Shown one piece after another: positions 16,901-25,728 of a DNA stretch of 64,000 nt. The DNA lies in assembly GCA_017558825.1 (NCBI GenBank), contig JAFYTO010000010.1:1-64000 (forward strand), read 5' to 3'. Position 1 is the first letter of the stretch, and each line of letters begins with the position of its first letter. The DNA comes from Clostridia bacterium (GTDB taxonomy: Bacteria; Bacillota; Clostridia; Christensenellales; Borkfalkiaceae). Both the position numbers and the translations under genes were made by a program. A model generated the notes under the pieces. It was not told where the DNA came from and searched no databases. It worked only from the letters and a program-made list of their open reading frames with translations.

Positions 16901-17260
16901 ATCAAGACCTAAAGCGTAAAAATACTTTTTTAATAAATTTGCGCAAAAAGAGTGAATAGTGCTAACGTCTGCTATGGCAACCTTTTCAAGCTCACGCTTA
17001 AAGCGAATATCCCCACTTTCGTTATATTCTTCAGTAAGCGCCTTTTTAAGTTTTTCTTTCATTTCACTTGCCGCAGCATTAGTAAAAGTAACGGCTAAAA
17101 CTTTTTCAAGCGGCACGTTTTTTTGAGTAATAAGCCTTATAATGCGCTCTATTACAACGTGCGTTTTGCCACTGCCTGCCGATGCCGAAATAATAACGTT
17201 TCCACTATCGTGAAACACGGCTTTACGCTGGCTTTCTGTTAAGAATTCGTAATTGCGCAT
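13913..17260 (-). CDS. addA: AddA helicase-nuclease subunit
   Basis: 1115-residue subunit of the AddAB (RexAB) complex that resects double-strand breaks and loads RecA. The UvrD-like helicase has Walker A SAGSGKT (27-33), DEYQDVN motif II, GDSKQSIYAFRG motif III and the TEHASKGLEFP block of motif V. The C-terminal RecB-like nuclease shows GIIDLLAVK followed by LIDFKYST, with the Asp and Lys of the active site. ATG 17260 overlaps the addB stop (TGATG), and a GTG three bases earlier is less likely. Length and motif order are normal for the family. Confidence 0.95.
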   Translation of the reverse strand: MRNYEFLTESQRKAVFHDSGNVIISASAGSGKTHVVIERIIRLITQKNVPLEKVLAVTFTNAAASEMKEKLKKALTEEYNESGDIRFKRELEKVAIADVSTIHSFCANLLKKYFYALGLDASFAVLDAKKSKKLQSKAMANLFERLYVEQNENFLKLVDVFGGKRKDRGLREIIHKIYSFSSSELGLMELKQKTINSHQNVIKIIDGKILSYFKEEALEYVDVFKALKSNFIGDEKRQGACQTLCDIASELANATSLFDFAKKYSEFEIRLPQTKCENSELLEEFKYYAGEFKNTYTYIFETFSGNKKALEESVLNNVETVNELFNLTFLYEEEYSSLKSEENGVDFLDLEKCTLKLFENEEILKEISNNYDYIFVDEYQDVNALQEQIITKISRNNAFLVGDSKQSIYAFRGCNPKYFIEKYNKYLKGEGGIAISLDANFRSAKKIIDLTNNVFSDVFIDKFSGQNYKENQMIYGGSYKTFDGETAIHLIEDVKKEEAKPESKVYSVMENYSLGVKKEYSKQVVLTIKLITDLLKTEYYDIKEADENKRLKQVEYKDICILVRGVNGYGEELVSALYDVGIPVTSSATVSVAKYAEIKALIDVLNAVLMPRRDIPFASTLINFGNFTEQELVAIKMANAKEKSFYNCVINYANLGNNLAKKLSEFVTWFSSVRLISEYASASEVLYKIIGDTGYDAKILSMPFGEERLKRVERFIAESVSSEKSMSVGEFIEYLEDSLEEITQSQTAGENTVQVMTEHASKGLEFPVVIVADFEKLFNSRDITGDVLFSKEYGIVPKNYNLDNMTYSENVLRQVVKLEYKRERAVEEARLFYVAITRAKYAVHFIANTSTLYNKRLYSNFKMADRQACYLKDGDAPITLHLDSELKLNCVENGTPVVGNKIDKNLASSIKDNLLFEYPYKQDTLLPLKSSVSEVNKGDDLEYYETTNIFGYSSSETGTAYHRFLELCNYYGESAVEQKNQMLKDGLITKEQASLLQDGNLQAILNLDIFNTIKDYKFIKEQKFCCLFDASELGYFNSSEQILVQGIIDLLAVKGNSAILIDFKYSTIKNDEDLIKNYYTQLKLYKQAIEKSSNYKISEVYLVNILQLRSIKVEI

Positions 17261-20200
17261 CACTTTTCTCCTTTTCCTGAATTTTCATTAACGGCATTTA
17301 TAATAGTTAAAGAATTTACCTTTTTAACCTTTCTCTTTTCTACACTATCTTCGCTAGCACCGCACATTCCGCCGTATGGACAATAGTCGCAACTACTGCC
17401 GTATGGCGATGGTTTTATAAAGCCCGAATTTATTTCATCTACGCCTTTTTCAGAAATTTTTACCGCATATTTTAAATAACTTTGCATTTCATCTTTGCTA
17501 AGAGCTTGCGAAGTTGCCGTTAATCCTCCGCCCTTTTTCATTTTTAACGAAACGTATTCGCTATCTAAATTTTTACTAAAATTATTGTCGGTAGCGTTAA
17601 TAATATCCTCGCTATCAACAGTTTTGCCAAGCATAACGTAATTTTTTTTGCCCTCTTCACTAAAAGAATCGTGCACAGGGAAATAATACGCTCCTGCAGG
17701 CTCAAAATCGCCTGTTAAAAAGGCGTTCATATATAAATAGAGTTGAAGTTTATTGCCGGTATAAAAATATTCATCACTAGCGTTTATAGAGCCTGTTTTA
17801 TAGTCTATAACTCTAATTTTATTGTCAAAAATATCAATGCGGTCCACCTTGCCTTGAATTTTATAAGTTCCGCTTTTTGCATTTAATTTTATGGCTTTAA
17901 AATCTTTGTTAAAATCGTTAAAAGACGCCTCTAAAAGGTACGGCTTAAAACTAGAATTAACAATAGAATTGTAAATGGCATAGCAAACGCGCTTGCCCTC
18001 TTTTACAAGCCTTGAAAATAAGTGACTATGTTCTAAATTGTCTTGATAATCTAAAAGTAAATTGTCATTAAATAAAGTATTGCAAATTTGCTCTACAATT
18101 AGATCTGAACTTGCTTTATCCGTTATGTCTCCAATTTTTTTTACATATTCTTCGGTAACGCTATGAAGAAGCGAACCAAGGTCACTACTTTTAATATTTT
18201 CTGTAATCTCTTCTTTAAGTTTTAATACGTTTTGACTAAAGTTTGCATAAGGACAAGCAAAATATTTTTCTAAAGTTGTTGCTGAAACGTGGCCGTTGTT
18301 AAAGCAAAGTTCCATACCGCTTGTAACGCCATCTTTTTCATAAGTTTTTGTTAAAAGCCCGTCTGCCACGTCTTTTAAATGTGTTAAACCGTCATTTTGA
18401 ATAGCGTTATAAAAAGAAGCCACTTCAAGCCTTGATTGAGGGTTGCCCTCTTTAAAGGCTGACGAGAGTTTTGCTATTTTTTTAAGAGCAGGCTTTGTAG
18501 ACGTATAATCTAAGCATACGTTTTTAGCATCTTCATATAAAACGCTTGAGTTATTTTTTAGACTAAAAGAAATAACGTTAAGATTAAAAATGCTGGCAAG
18601 GTAATTTATAACGTCAGATTTAATTGCCTGCTCGCCACCAATGCTTGCCGTTGAATACGAAGCAAAAAGTTTATTTTTAAACGACATAAGCGCAATTGCA
18701 ACGTTTTCCTTTTCACGCTTGTTTACTATTTTTATTTTAGGCTCTATTATAATTTTAAAATCATCAAGCTTGTAAAGGTCGCCATCGGTTAAAAGTGCCG
18801 TATCGCTCTTTACAAAAGGCACGTCACCATTTAAACCAAGCGCATATAAGTTTTGCGCACTTTTAATTTTTACGTCTTGCATCTCGCCAACGTAAACGGC
18901 ATCGTTAAAGAGCGGAATTAAGCCAACTGCCGTTGCTACAACACCGCTATTAAATATATTTATGAAATCTATAATGCTTGTCTTTTCTCCGTTTAAAACA
19001 AAGGCTATTTGCTCTAAAACGTTAAGAAGTTTTTCCTTGACTTTATCATTATAACTTGCAAATTTAACTTCTCCAATTGCCTTTAAATTCTCGCCTAGTT
19101 TAAGCACGTTTGAAAAAGCATCTGTAGCATCAAGCATTTTTAAAACGGCGCTAGCTATTTCATTTGCAGTTTTTGCCCCATCTAAATAAGAAGCAACCTC
19201 AAACGCTTTTAAGCGCAATCTTTCTATTTGCAAAGCATCTTCATTTTCTATAACAATAGCTCTTTTAAGCGCATTTCTTGAAAAAGCGTGGCTAGACACG
19301 TAAACGTAAAGCCTATCCGTAAGGTCTTTGTCTAAGCAAAAAATAGAACTGGTTGTAAACTTTAAAAAGTCTTTTGCAGTTAAACCCTTTCTATAAAAAT
19401 TAAGATAGTTTACAATATAGGAACAAATTGGATGCTCTGCAAGAGTAATTTGACTATCAATGTAGCAAGGAATGCCGTATTCGCTAAACACCCTTTTTAT
19501 AATTGAACCGTACGTTTTAAGGTTTCCTACCGCCACCACACTGTCTGAAAAGCGACAGCCTTGATTTATAACGCTGTTTTTAATTAACTTTGCAGTATTT
19601 TCAACTTCTTTAATAGGCGAAGAGTATTCAATAATTTTAACGTTTTGAGTTTGCACTCCATTAAAATCTTTTTTGAAAACGTTAGGATTAAAAAGATATT
19701 TAGAAAGAGCTAAAACTTCAGCGTTGCCATTTACTATTTGCTCAGTTTCAAAATCTTCAAAAATTTGCTTAATTTTAGCGCAAGTTTCGCCCGTATAAAC
19801 GTCTTTGTTTTCACCGTCTATTAACACGGCGTAAACGTCTTTTGCGCATTGCGTAAGAGCTTTTATAGCATCTGCACGTTGCTCGGTTATAGTTGAAAAA
19901 CCGCTTAAAATTATGACGGAATTTTTAATGGTTTCATCATTTTTTACAAGTTCAGGCATTAAAGAAAAATAATTATTACTGTCCTTAAGCCCGTTTTCAT
20001 TTAAACATTCTATGTATTTTTGGTAAATAAAAGCAATATCTTTAATCTTTTTAATAAGAGCGCTTTCATCGTTATTGTTTTCAATTAATTCATTAAGGTC
20101 GCCATACGTTACGTTTGCACTTTCAAGTTGAGAAATAAGCTCATATAACGTAAGGGCTAAATTAGGGCGTGTAATAGAAGATGAAAAACAAGTGAGCTCT

Positions 20201-20484
20201 TTTTTATGCTTTAATATAATTTTTCTAACAAGCATAACCGAACTTTCTTTAGATAAAACGTTTTCAAACGGAATTATTGAAGAAATATATCTTTTAAAGG
20301 TTGTAACGTCTATATTTAAAAAGCCGCCACCACAAGCTCTTGCCGTTTCGCTTTCAATGTTAAGAGTGATTTTGTCTTCACTAAAAATTATGCAATTCAA
20401 GTTTTCTTGCCTTGAAAAACGCTTGGCAAGAAGAGCAGTTTGTTTAATACAGTCTGCAATTGTTAAAACTTTTACTACTTTCAC
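17260..20484 (-). CDS. addB: AddB/RexB nuclease subunit
   Basis: 1074-residue partner of AddA. The nuclease domain near the C-terminus has IDIFDNKIRVIDYKTGS. Four cysteines for the iron-sulfur cluster are visible: one in FACPYANF and three in CDYCPYGGMC. The N-terminus lacks the GxxGSGKT Walker A motif present in Bacillus subtilis AddB, so this protein is closer to the RexB type and should not hydrolyse ATP. The start is GTG 20484, with AAAGGAG 7 nt upstream. It leads the addB-addA transcript with a one-base stop/start overlap. Confidence 0.93.
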   Translation of the reverse strand: MKVVKVLTIADCIKQTALLAKRFSRQENLNCIIFSEDKITLNIESETARACGGGFLNIDVTTFKRYISSIIPFENVLSKESSVMLVRKIILKHKKELTCFSSSITRPNLALTLYELISQLESANVTYGDLNELIENNNDESALIKKIKDIAFIYQKYIECLNENGLKDSNNYFSLMPELVKNDETIKNSVIILSGFSTITEQRADAIKALTQCAKDVYAVLIDGENKDVYTGETCAKIKQIFEDFETEQIVNGNAEVLALSKYLFNPNVFKKDFNGVQTQNVKIIEYSSPIKEVENTAKLIKNSVINQGCRFSDSVVAVGNLKTYGSIIKRVFSEYGIPCYIDSQITLAEHPICSYIVNYLNFYRKGLTAKDFLKFTTSSIFCLDKDLTDRLYVYVSSHAFSRNALKRAIVIENEDALQIERLRLKAFEVASYLDGAKTANEIASAVLKMLDATDAFSNVLKLGENLKAIGEVKFASYNDKVKEKLLNVLEQIAFVLNGEKTSIIDFINIFNSGVVATAVGLIPLFNDAVYVGEMQDVKIKSAQNLYALGLNGDVPFVKSDTALLTDGDLYKLDDFKIIIEPKIKIVNKREKENVAIALMSFKNKLFASYSTASIGGEQAIKSDVINYLASIFNLNVISFSLKNNSSVLYEDAKNVCLDYTSTKPALKKIAKLSSAFKEGNPQSRLEVASFYNAIQNDGLTHLKDVADGLLTKTYEKDGVTSGMELCFNNGHVSATTLEKYFACPYANFSQNVLKLKEEITENIKSSDLGSLLHSVTEEYVKKIGDITDKASSDLIVEQICNTLFNDNLLLDYQDNLEHSHLFSRLVKEGKRVCYAIYNSIVNSSFKPYLLEASFNDFNKDFKAIKLNAKSGTYKIQGKVDRIDIFDNKIRVIDYKTGSINASDEYFYTGNKLQLYLYMNAFLTGDFEPAGAYYFPVHDSFSEEGKKNYVMLGKTVDSEDIINATDNNFSKNLDSEYVSLKMKKGGGLTATSQALSKDEMQSYLKYAVKISEKGVDEINSGFIKPSPYGSSCDYCPYGGMCGASEDSVEKRKVKKVNSLTIINAVNENSGKGEK

Positions 20485-20606
20485 TTTTACACTCCTTTTT
20501 ATTACTTATAAAGCAAAAATGCTGACAACTGTGTGGCAATTTTTTAAAAAAATAGAAATATTATTATATTTAGTATAACATATAAATAAATGTTTAACAA
20601 ATTGTT

Positions 20607-20635
20607 TTTACATTTAGTAAAATTTATGCTACAAT
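20607..20635 (+). promoter_or_regulatory. Promoter of the lipoprotein gene
   Basis: TTTACA (20607-20612), 17 nt ending TATGC (extended -10), TACAAT (20630-20635). Confidence 0.7.
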
Positions 20636-20667
20636 AAATTAAATAAAAAAACTATTTTTGGAGCAAT

Positions 20668-21720
20668 ATGAAAAAGTTAACTGCAATTTTTGCTTTGTTT
20701 TTAGCGTCAATGCTTTTATTAACGGGCTGTGTTTCTACGACTATTTTGTATGACGGCGAGTATTGGAATAGCACTCCAGCAACTTTCCAATCAATAGAAG
20801 AAACAATTGTGTATGACGTTACAACAACTACAAAAACTCTCTCTTCTGATACCGAAGTAAAAAACCAATATTTAAGGCTTATAATTGATGAGGGAACGTA
20901 TACCGTTACTTTAAAAGGCGTTTTAGCAAAAGTTAATTATTACGAACTTACAACTGAACTTAAAATAAAAGGCAAATATGAGTATGGACCTGAAAATTCA
21001 GACAATACAGTTTCTATTCCCGTTGATGATTATTTAAAAACTTACACTAAGTTTGAAAGCCTTGCAAATGGGTTTAAGCCGATATACTCAAGCCGCACAA
21101 CGTATAATGATGAAACACAAACCAAACATTATAACACTTCTATGTATTCTTATATGAGTGGTTTTGTTGAAAGCCATTTAAGTTACGACTACTCTATTGA
21201 GTATGACGGAAAAAACGCAACGTCTAATATACTTAAAACTTACTTAACGGCTGATGAAGAAACAGGCGAAATGGGTGAAGAAAAAATAGAAGACACGTTT
21301 AATTATAACAATTATGATGGTGGCGCGTATATTGACAATAACTTAATTACGCTCTTGCCACGCGCGTTTAATTTAGAAGACTCGTTCTATCAAGAATTTA
21401 CTACTATAGACGTGCCTACGCACAGCGTTAAAAAAATGCTTTATTCAGTTTCTGAAAACTCTAGCACAGTTTCTCAATTTACTTTTGATAATTTAACGTA
21501 CGATTATAAAATTAACGATACTCCTCAAGTGGTTGAAAGCGGTTTTACCGGCTACCTTTTATACGCGGCTATTGACGATACGTTCTCTGGCACACCTATT
21601 GAACTTTACTATGCTACAGACGCGTCTTTCCACCGCCATAGACTTATAAAGAGTTACACCGCTCTTAACGACAGTATGGGCTATTTAGAATACACTATTA
21701 AAAGCGTTAGCTTAAAATAA
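20668..21720 (+). CDS. Uncharacterised lipoprotein
   Basis: 350 residues. The signal peptide (1-20) ends in LLLTGC, and Cys21 is the lipidation site, so it is anchored outside the cell. The mature part is beta-rich, with many Thr/Tyr and Asp residues and no cysteines, enzymatic motif or repeat that I recognise. GGAG precedes the ATG. It is monocistronic, with its own extended -10 promoter and a CTCGGC-type terminator. Function unknown. Confidence 0.75.
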   Translation: MKKLTAIFALFLASMLLLTGCVSTTILYDGEYWNSTPATFQSIEETIVYDVTTTTKTLSSDTEVKNQYLRLIIDEGTYTVTLKGVLAKVNYYELTTELKIKGKYEYGPENSDNTVSIPVDDYLKTYTKFESLANGFKPIYSSRTTYNDETQTKHYNTSMYSYMSGFVESHLSYDYSIEYDGKNATSNILKTYLTADEETGEMGEEKIEDTFNYNNYDGGAYIDNNLITLLPRAFNLEDSFYQEFTTIDVPTHSVKKMLYSVSENSSTVSQFTFDNLTYDYKINDTPQVVESGFTGYLLYAAIDDTFSGTPIELYYATDASFHRHRLIKSYTALNDSMGYLEYTIKSVSLK

Positions 21721-21739
21721 AAATTATAAAAAAATAATA

Positions 21740-21765
21740 AAACTCGGCTTTACTTAGCCGAGTTT
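21740..21765. terminator. CTCGGC-type terminator, copy 1
   Basis: 10-bp perfect stem, 6-nt loop, between the converging lipoprotein gene and isomerase operon. First of seven near-identical terminators in the window. Confidence 0.85.
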
Positions 21766-21775
21766 ATTTATTTTG

Positions 21776-22618
21776 TTAAATTAATTTTTCAATATAAGCT
21801 TTTGCTTTTAAAATGTCTGCCGATGGGTCAGCGCCAGTTTCTCTTTCAATAGTTAAGAAACCATCGTAACCAATATCTTTAAGTGCTTGAACATATTTAA
21901 CAAAGTCAACGTCACCTTCACCAACAGGAGTTTCAATAAAGAAATCTGCAACGTTAAGAGCCTCAATACCACCTTCCGCAAAATAGTCGTAAATAATTTT
22001 AGGGTCGGTTTTAATAAGCATTTTACCGTCTTTTAAGTGAGTGTGAACAATGTAATCTTTAAGCATATAAACTGCTTCAACAGGGTCTTGGCCGGTTACC
22101 ATTACAAAGTTTGCAGGGTCTAAGTTAACGCCTACGCCACCTTGAGTTTTAGAAACAAAGTTGTAAAGCGTTTTAGCGTCTTCTGGGCCTGTTTCAATAG
22201 CAAACGTTACGCCCCTTTCTTTTGCGTATAAACCAAGTTCAGTTAACGCGCTTAACATAACGTTAAACTTTTCACTGTTTACGTCACTTGGAATAACACC
22301 AATGTGTGTAGTTACCGCTTTTGCGTTAAATTCAACTGCTAAATCAACTATTTTTTTACTCTTTTCAATTTTTAATGCGTTGTCTTCTTCAATTTCAAAG
22401 CCGTGGCCGCCAACGTCACCGCAAAGTGCGGACACAACTAAACCGTTGTCATTTAAAAGTTTTTTAAAGTCTTCTTTCGCTTCTTTTGTTAAAACGTCTG
22501 GAGAAAACGTTCCCGTTGTTGCGTAAATTTGTACGCCGTCAAACTTAAGCGCGCCAATTTGTTTAATGGCAACGTCTAAAGGTTTTTTCATGCAATCTGT
22601 AATAACACCAATTTTCAT
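21776..22618 (-). CDS. Sugar phosphate isomerase/epimerase (xylose isomerase-like TIM barrel)
   Basis: 280 residues, cytoplasmic. The sequence has the AP-endonuclease-2-like barrel with metal ligands in AIETGPED, NLDPANF, HTHLKDG and IERETG, in family order. Relatives are inosose dehydratases, hydroxypyruvate isomerases, 3-keto-sugar lyases and C-glycoside deglycosidase subunits. It is the last gene of a four-gene minus-strand operon after three Gfo/Idh/MocA-type genes (2 nt from the preceding one), so it probably acts on the oxidised sugar they make. Exact substrate unknown. Confidence 0.85.
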   Translation of the reverse strand: MKIGVITDCMKKPLDVAIKQIGALKFDGVQIYATTGTFSPDVLTKEAKEDFKKLLNDNGLVVSALCGDVGGHGFEIEEDNALKIEKSKKIVDLAVEFNAKAVTTHIGVIPSDVNSEKFNVMLSALTELGLYAKERGVTFAIETGPEDAKTLYNFVSKTQGGVGVNLDPANFVMVTGQDPVEAVYMLKDYIVHTHLKDGKMLIKTDPKIIYDYFAEGGIEALNVADFFIETPVGEGDVDFVKYVQALKDIGYDGFLTIERETGADPSADILKAKAYIEKLI

Positions 22619-22620
22619 TA

Positions 22621-23643
22621 TTAAAAATTCTCCTTACCTTTTTTATAAATATCACAAACTAATTTGTGAGTTTTTAAAGCCTCTTCAGCACTAATATCAA
22701 GGTCTTCTATACCTAAGCAAGAGTTATAGAATTGTTTAATTTGCTTTTCGTGTTGGAAGCCCCAATAATCTTTACCTCCAACGTCAACAGCATCTTCAGC
22801 TTGGTGCGCTTCTAATACTCTACCGTCATTAAAGTAGATATACGCATCGTCATAACCAAAAATAACCTTGCCGTTTTCACAATACATTCTAATTTCAATA
22901 GGTTCATCACAACCGTAGTTGTTCATACAGTAAAAGGCGTATTTAACACCGTTTTTATACGTTATTAAGCCTTCGGCAGTGTCTTCAACTTTTACGTAAG
23001 AATGTCCTCTATTTGCCATACTGCAAGTAAGAGTTTCAACTTCGCTATCTACTATCCAATGAACGAGGTCAATTGAGTGTATGGCTTGGTCTATAACAAC
23101 ACCGCCACCCTCTTTGTCCCAAGTGCCTTTCCAGTCACTACTCTTATAATAATTATCATCGCGTGACCATGTTAAAGTGGAACGAACGGAAATAATTTTG
23201 CCAAGTTCGCCACTTGATATAGTTTTCTTAACAAGCTTTGCAGAATTATTATATCTGCATTGTGAAATTATGCCATATAAAACGCCTTTTTCTTTGGCAA
23301 GTTTAGTTGCCCTTTCAGCGCTTTCATAGTCAACTGACATTGGTTTTTCACACAATACTTTAATGCCTCTATTTATTGCATATTCTGCGCAAGGAACGTG
23401 AAGATAGTGCGGTAAAACTACGTGCACTGCGTCAAGCACTTCCTTGTCCATCATTTCTTCGTAATTATAATATGCTTTAACACCGTACTTTTTAGCGCAC
23501 GCATCAGCCCTATCAGGCTTGTTGTCACACACGGCAACAAGCGTGCACATATCGCTAAGCGACTCCATTGCAGCAAAGTGCATTATTGAAACTCTGCCAC
23601 AACCAACAAGTGCCACTCTTAATTTTTTTGAACTTCTATCCAT
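22621..23643 (-). CDS. Gfo/Idh/MocA family oxidoreductase A
   Basis: 340 residues. The N-terminal Rossmann motif is VALVGCGRVSIMH, CEKPMSV carries the catalytic-site Lys, and the downstream DQAIHSIDLVHW supplies the second active-site residues. This family oxidises or reduces sugars and inositols with NAD(P). The start overlaps the preceding oxidoreductase by 25 nt, indicating coupling. The protein appears complete. Sharing an operon with two more relatives and a TIM-barrel enzyme suggests stepwise oxidation and rearrangement of one carbohydrate. Confidence 0.9.
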   Translation of the reverse strand: MDRSSKKLRVALVGCGRVSIMHFAAMESLSDMCTLVAVCDNKPDRADACAKKYGVKAYYNYEEMMDKEVLDAVHVVLPHYLHVPCAEYAINRGIKVLCEKPMSVDYESAERATKLAKEKGVLYGIISQCRYNNSAKLVKKTISSGELGKIISVRSTLTWSRDDNYYKSSDWKGTWDKEGGGVVIDQAIHSIDLVHWIVDSEVETLTCSMANRGHSYVKVEDTAEGLITYKNGVKYAFYCMNNYGCDEPIEIRMYCENGKVIFGYDDAYIYFNDGRVLEAHQAEDAVDVGGKDYWGFQHEKQIKQFYNSCLGIEDLDISAEEALKTHKLVCDIYKKGKENF

Positions 23644-24476
23644 TGTCCTAAATTGTCCTTTGCAATAAGAGAAGCATCTCTTATTTTCATAACTTCTAAA
23701 ATTTCAGCGTTGTCAAAATCAACTTTGCCCGTCTCAAAGAAATCAACAATGTTGTTAATTAAGCCTTGGAAACAACCTGCAGAAAGGTCAACCTTTTCTT
23801 TAGTTCCGTCTAATTTTTCAATTTCAGCATCGTAACCAAACGCACGGCTATAATTCATATAAGCAATTTTGCCGTTTTCATATGCCACTTCAAACTTAAC
23901 AACGTCACCGTCTTGTTCTGCTTTAACTTTTGTTGCGCCAACGCCGTAGAACTTAACGATAGATTCTACTTGGTGAATAATATATTCGTCAATATTAGAA
24001 CCGCCCATATAAGTTATAACGTTCTTTTCCTTCATAGCGTCAACTAAAATAGGAGAGTAACGGAGCGCTGAAGTAGAGAAGAATTTAACGTTGTATTCTT
24101 TTGCCACTTTAAAAATTTCAAGTGCCGTTTTATAGTCAGGCGCAAAAGTTTTATCAACGTAAATGCTTTTACCGTTTAAATATTTAAAAGTTTCAGCACA
24201 GAGTGCTAAATGAGTTTCAGGGTTGGTTGGAGCAAGTAAAACGACATAGTCAACACTGTCAACTAATTCTTTTATGCTGTTTGCTCTTTTAATTTGAAGT
24301 TTTTCACACCACTCGTCAGTAGTTAATCCGTCAACAGGGGAAACTTCAATTTCGCCGTAAGCGTGAGTAACTTTATAGTCAAGCCCAGTTTCTTTTGCAT
24401 AGTTATCTATCCATTTTGGATAGTTGTCAGCGTGCCATTCGCTTAAATAATAATCAATAAAGCCAATCTTTTTCAT
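23619..24476 (-). CDS. Divergent Gfo/Idh/MocA-like protein lacking the standard Rossmann motif
   Basis: 285 residues, shorter than its two neighbours. The N-terminus KKIGFIDYYLSEWHADNYP replaces the GxGxxG nucleotide loop, although the later Rossmann strands (VVLLAPTNP, YVDKTFAP) can be followed. The usual EKP is DKT, keeping the Lys. The C-terminal domain is truncated relative to canonical members. It may bind a cofactor differently, or act as an accessory subunit. Its start overlaps the upstream stop by one base (TAATG). Confidence 0.75.
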   Translation of the reverse strand: MKKIGFIDYYLSEWHADNYPKWIDNYAKETGLDYKVTHAYGEIEVSPVDGLTTDEWCEKLQIKRANSIKELVDSVDYVVLLAPTNPETHLALCAETFKYLNGKSIYVDKTFAPDYKTALEIFKVAKEYNVKFFSTSALRYSPILVDAMKEKNVITYMGGSNIDEYIIHQVESIVKFYGVGATKVKAEQDGDVVKFEVAYENGKIAYMNYSRAFGYDAEIEKLDGTKEKVDLSAGCFQGLINNIVDFFETGKVDFDNAEILEVMKIRDASLIAKDNLGQWIEVQKN

Positions 24477-25558
24477 TAGAAAGAAATCTCCTTTTTAACG
24501 TCAGCAGATTTATATAAACCGTCTAGAAGTTTTGCGCTTTCTAAAACGTATTCAATGTGGTTTCTTGCCTTAACGCCTGTAGTAATACATTCAATAAAGC
24601 CGTTGTTTTCTTCAAAGAACATTTCAGAAATGCCAAATTCAGTAACAGGGTCAAACGCAATAGTTGATTCAGTTGCAGTAAGGTTAGCACCGTCAAAGAA
24701 AGTAAAGTTGCCGCCGTAAGAAAGCCTTGCACCGCCTTTATCGCCTAAAAAGTCAACGAACATTTCGTTAGTGTCAATATTTTGTGCCCAAGCGCCGTTG
24801 AAAGAAATACTGCTCTTGTCAGTTCTAATGTAGCCTGTAATAAGGTCTTCAACGTCGTTAACGCCGTTTTCAATATCAGAAGTATCTTCCGCCCACATTG
24901 TGCCTTTTTCATATACGTAAGACTTCATATCTTTTGCCATTTCGCTATAAGCATCACAAGTAATGTTTTTAAGTTTAAAACCGCCTAACACGTAGTAGAT
25001 AAGGTCAAAGAAGTGAACGCCCCAGTCAATTAAAACGCCACCGCCAGATTCGGCTTTAGTAGTGAACGCGCCGCCTAAGCCTGGAATACATCTTTTATTT
25101 CTAAATGAGCAATAAACGTGGTAAATTTTACCAAACTTGCCGTTTTCTACCATAGCCCTTAATTCTTCAATAGCCTTATTGTATCTATTAACAACGCCAA
25201 TGTTAAGCATTTTGCCTTGTTTTTCTGCTTCTTTAGCCATTTCTAAAGAAAGTTCATAGTTAACGGTAATTGGCTTTTCACAGAATACGTGTTTACCTGC
25301 TTTTAACGCAGCCATTGTAATTGTGTAGTGCTTGTAGTTTGGTGTTAAAACGTAAACTGCATCAACCTCGCTATCGTTAAGTGCAATATTGTAATCTTCA
25401 ATAACGTTTTCAATTTTGCTAAATTTTTCTTTTGCTTTTTGTGCTTTTTCTAATATAATATCGCACGCATATTTAATTCTAACGTTTTCATTAACTTGAA
25501 GTGCTGGTAAGTGGTTGTTTGAAATTCTACCACAACCGATAATTGCTATAACTTTCAT
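24476..25558 (-). CDS. Gfo/Idh/MocA family oxidoreductase B
   Basis: 360 residues, first gene of the operon. Rossmann motif IAIIGCGRISNNH, CEKPITV with the conserved Lys, and GGGVLIDWGVHFFD for the active-site Asp/His. It closely resembles sugar or inositol dehydrogenases. ATG follows AGGGG. The promoter faces the divergent AraC gene, making that regulator the probable controller of the operon. Confidence 0.9.
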   Translation of the reverse strand: MKVIAIIGCGRISNNHLPALQVNENVRIKYACDIILEKAQKAKEKFSKIENVIEDYNIALNDSEVDAVYVLTPNYKHYTITMAALKAGKHVFCEKPITVNYELSLEMAKEAEKQGKMLNIGVVNRYNKAIEELRAMVENGKFGKIYHVYCSFRNKRCIPGLGGAFTTKAESGGGVLIDWGVHFFDLIYYVLGGFKLKNITCDAYSEMAKDMKSYVYEKGTMWAEDTSDIENGVNDVEDLITGYIRTDKSSISFNGAWAQNIDTNEMFVDFLGDKGGARLSYGGNFTFFDGANLTATESTIAFDPVTEFGISEMFFEENNGFIECITTGVKARNHIEYVLESAKLLDGLYKSADVKKEISF

Positions 25559-25589
25559 AATTATTTACCCCTTTTGGTTTGATATAATT

Positions 25590-25618
25590 ATTATATAATT
25601 AATCATTGCCCTTTTCAA
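25590..25618 (-). promoter_or_regulatory. Promoter of the sugar-oxidation operon
   Basis: Minus strand TTGAAA (25618-25613), 17 nt, TATAAT (25595-25590). Confidence 0.75.
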
Positions 25619-25693
25619 TAAACTATTTTTGCGTAAAACTTATCATTTTTTTAGAATTAACTTAATTTAAAGGTTAAAATATTAACTTTTTTA

Positions 25694-25722
25694 TTGACAA
25701 CGCCTAAAAATAAGGGTAAAAT
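25694..25722 (+). promoter_or_regulatory. Promoter of the AraC gene, apparently leaderless
   Basis: TTGACA (25694-25699), 17 nt, TAAAAT (25717-25722). The ATG begins 7 nt later with no Shine-Dalgarno sequence, so the transcript probably starts at or next to the start codon. Confidence 0.7.
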
Positions 25723-25728
25723 TTAAGT

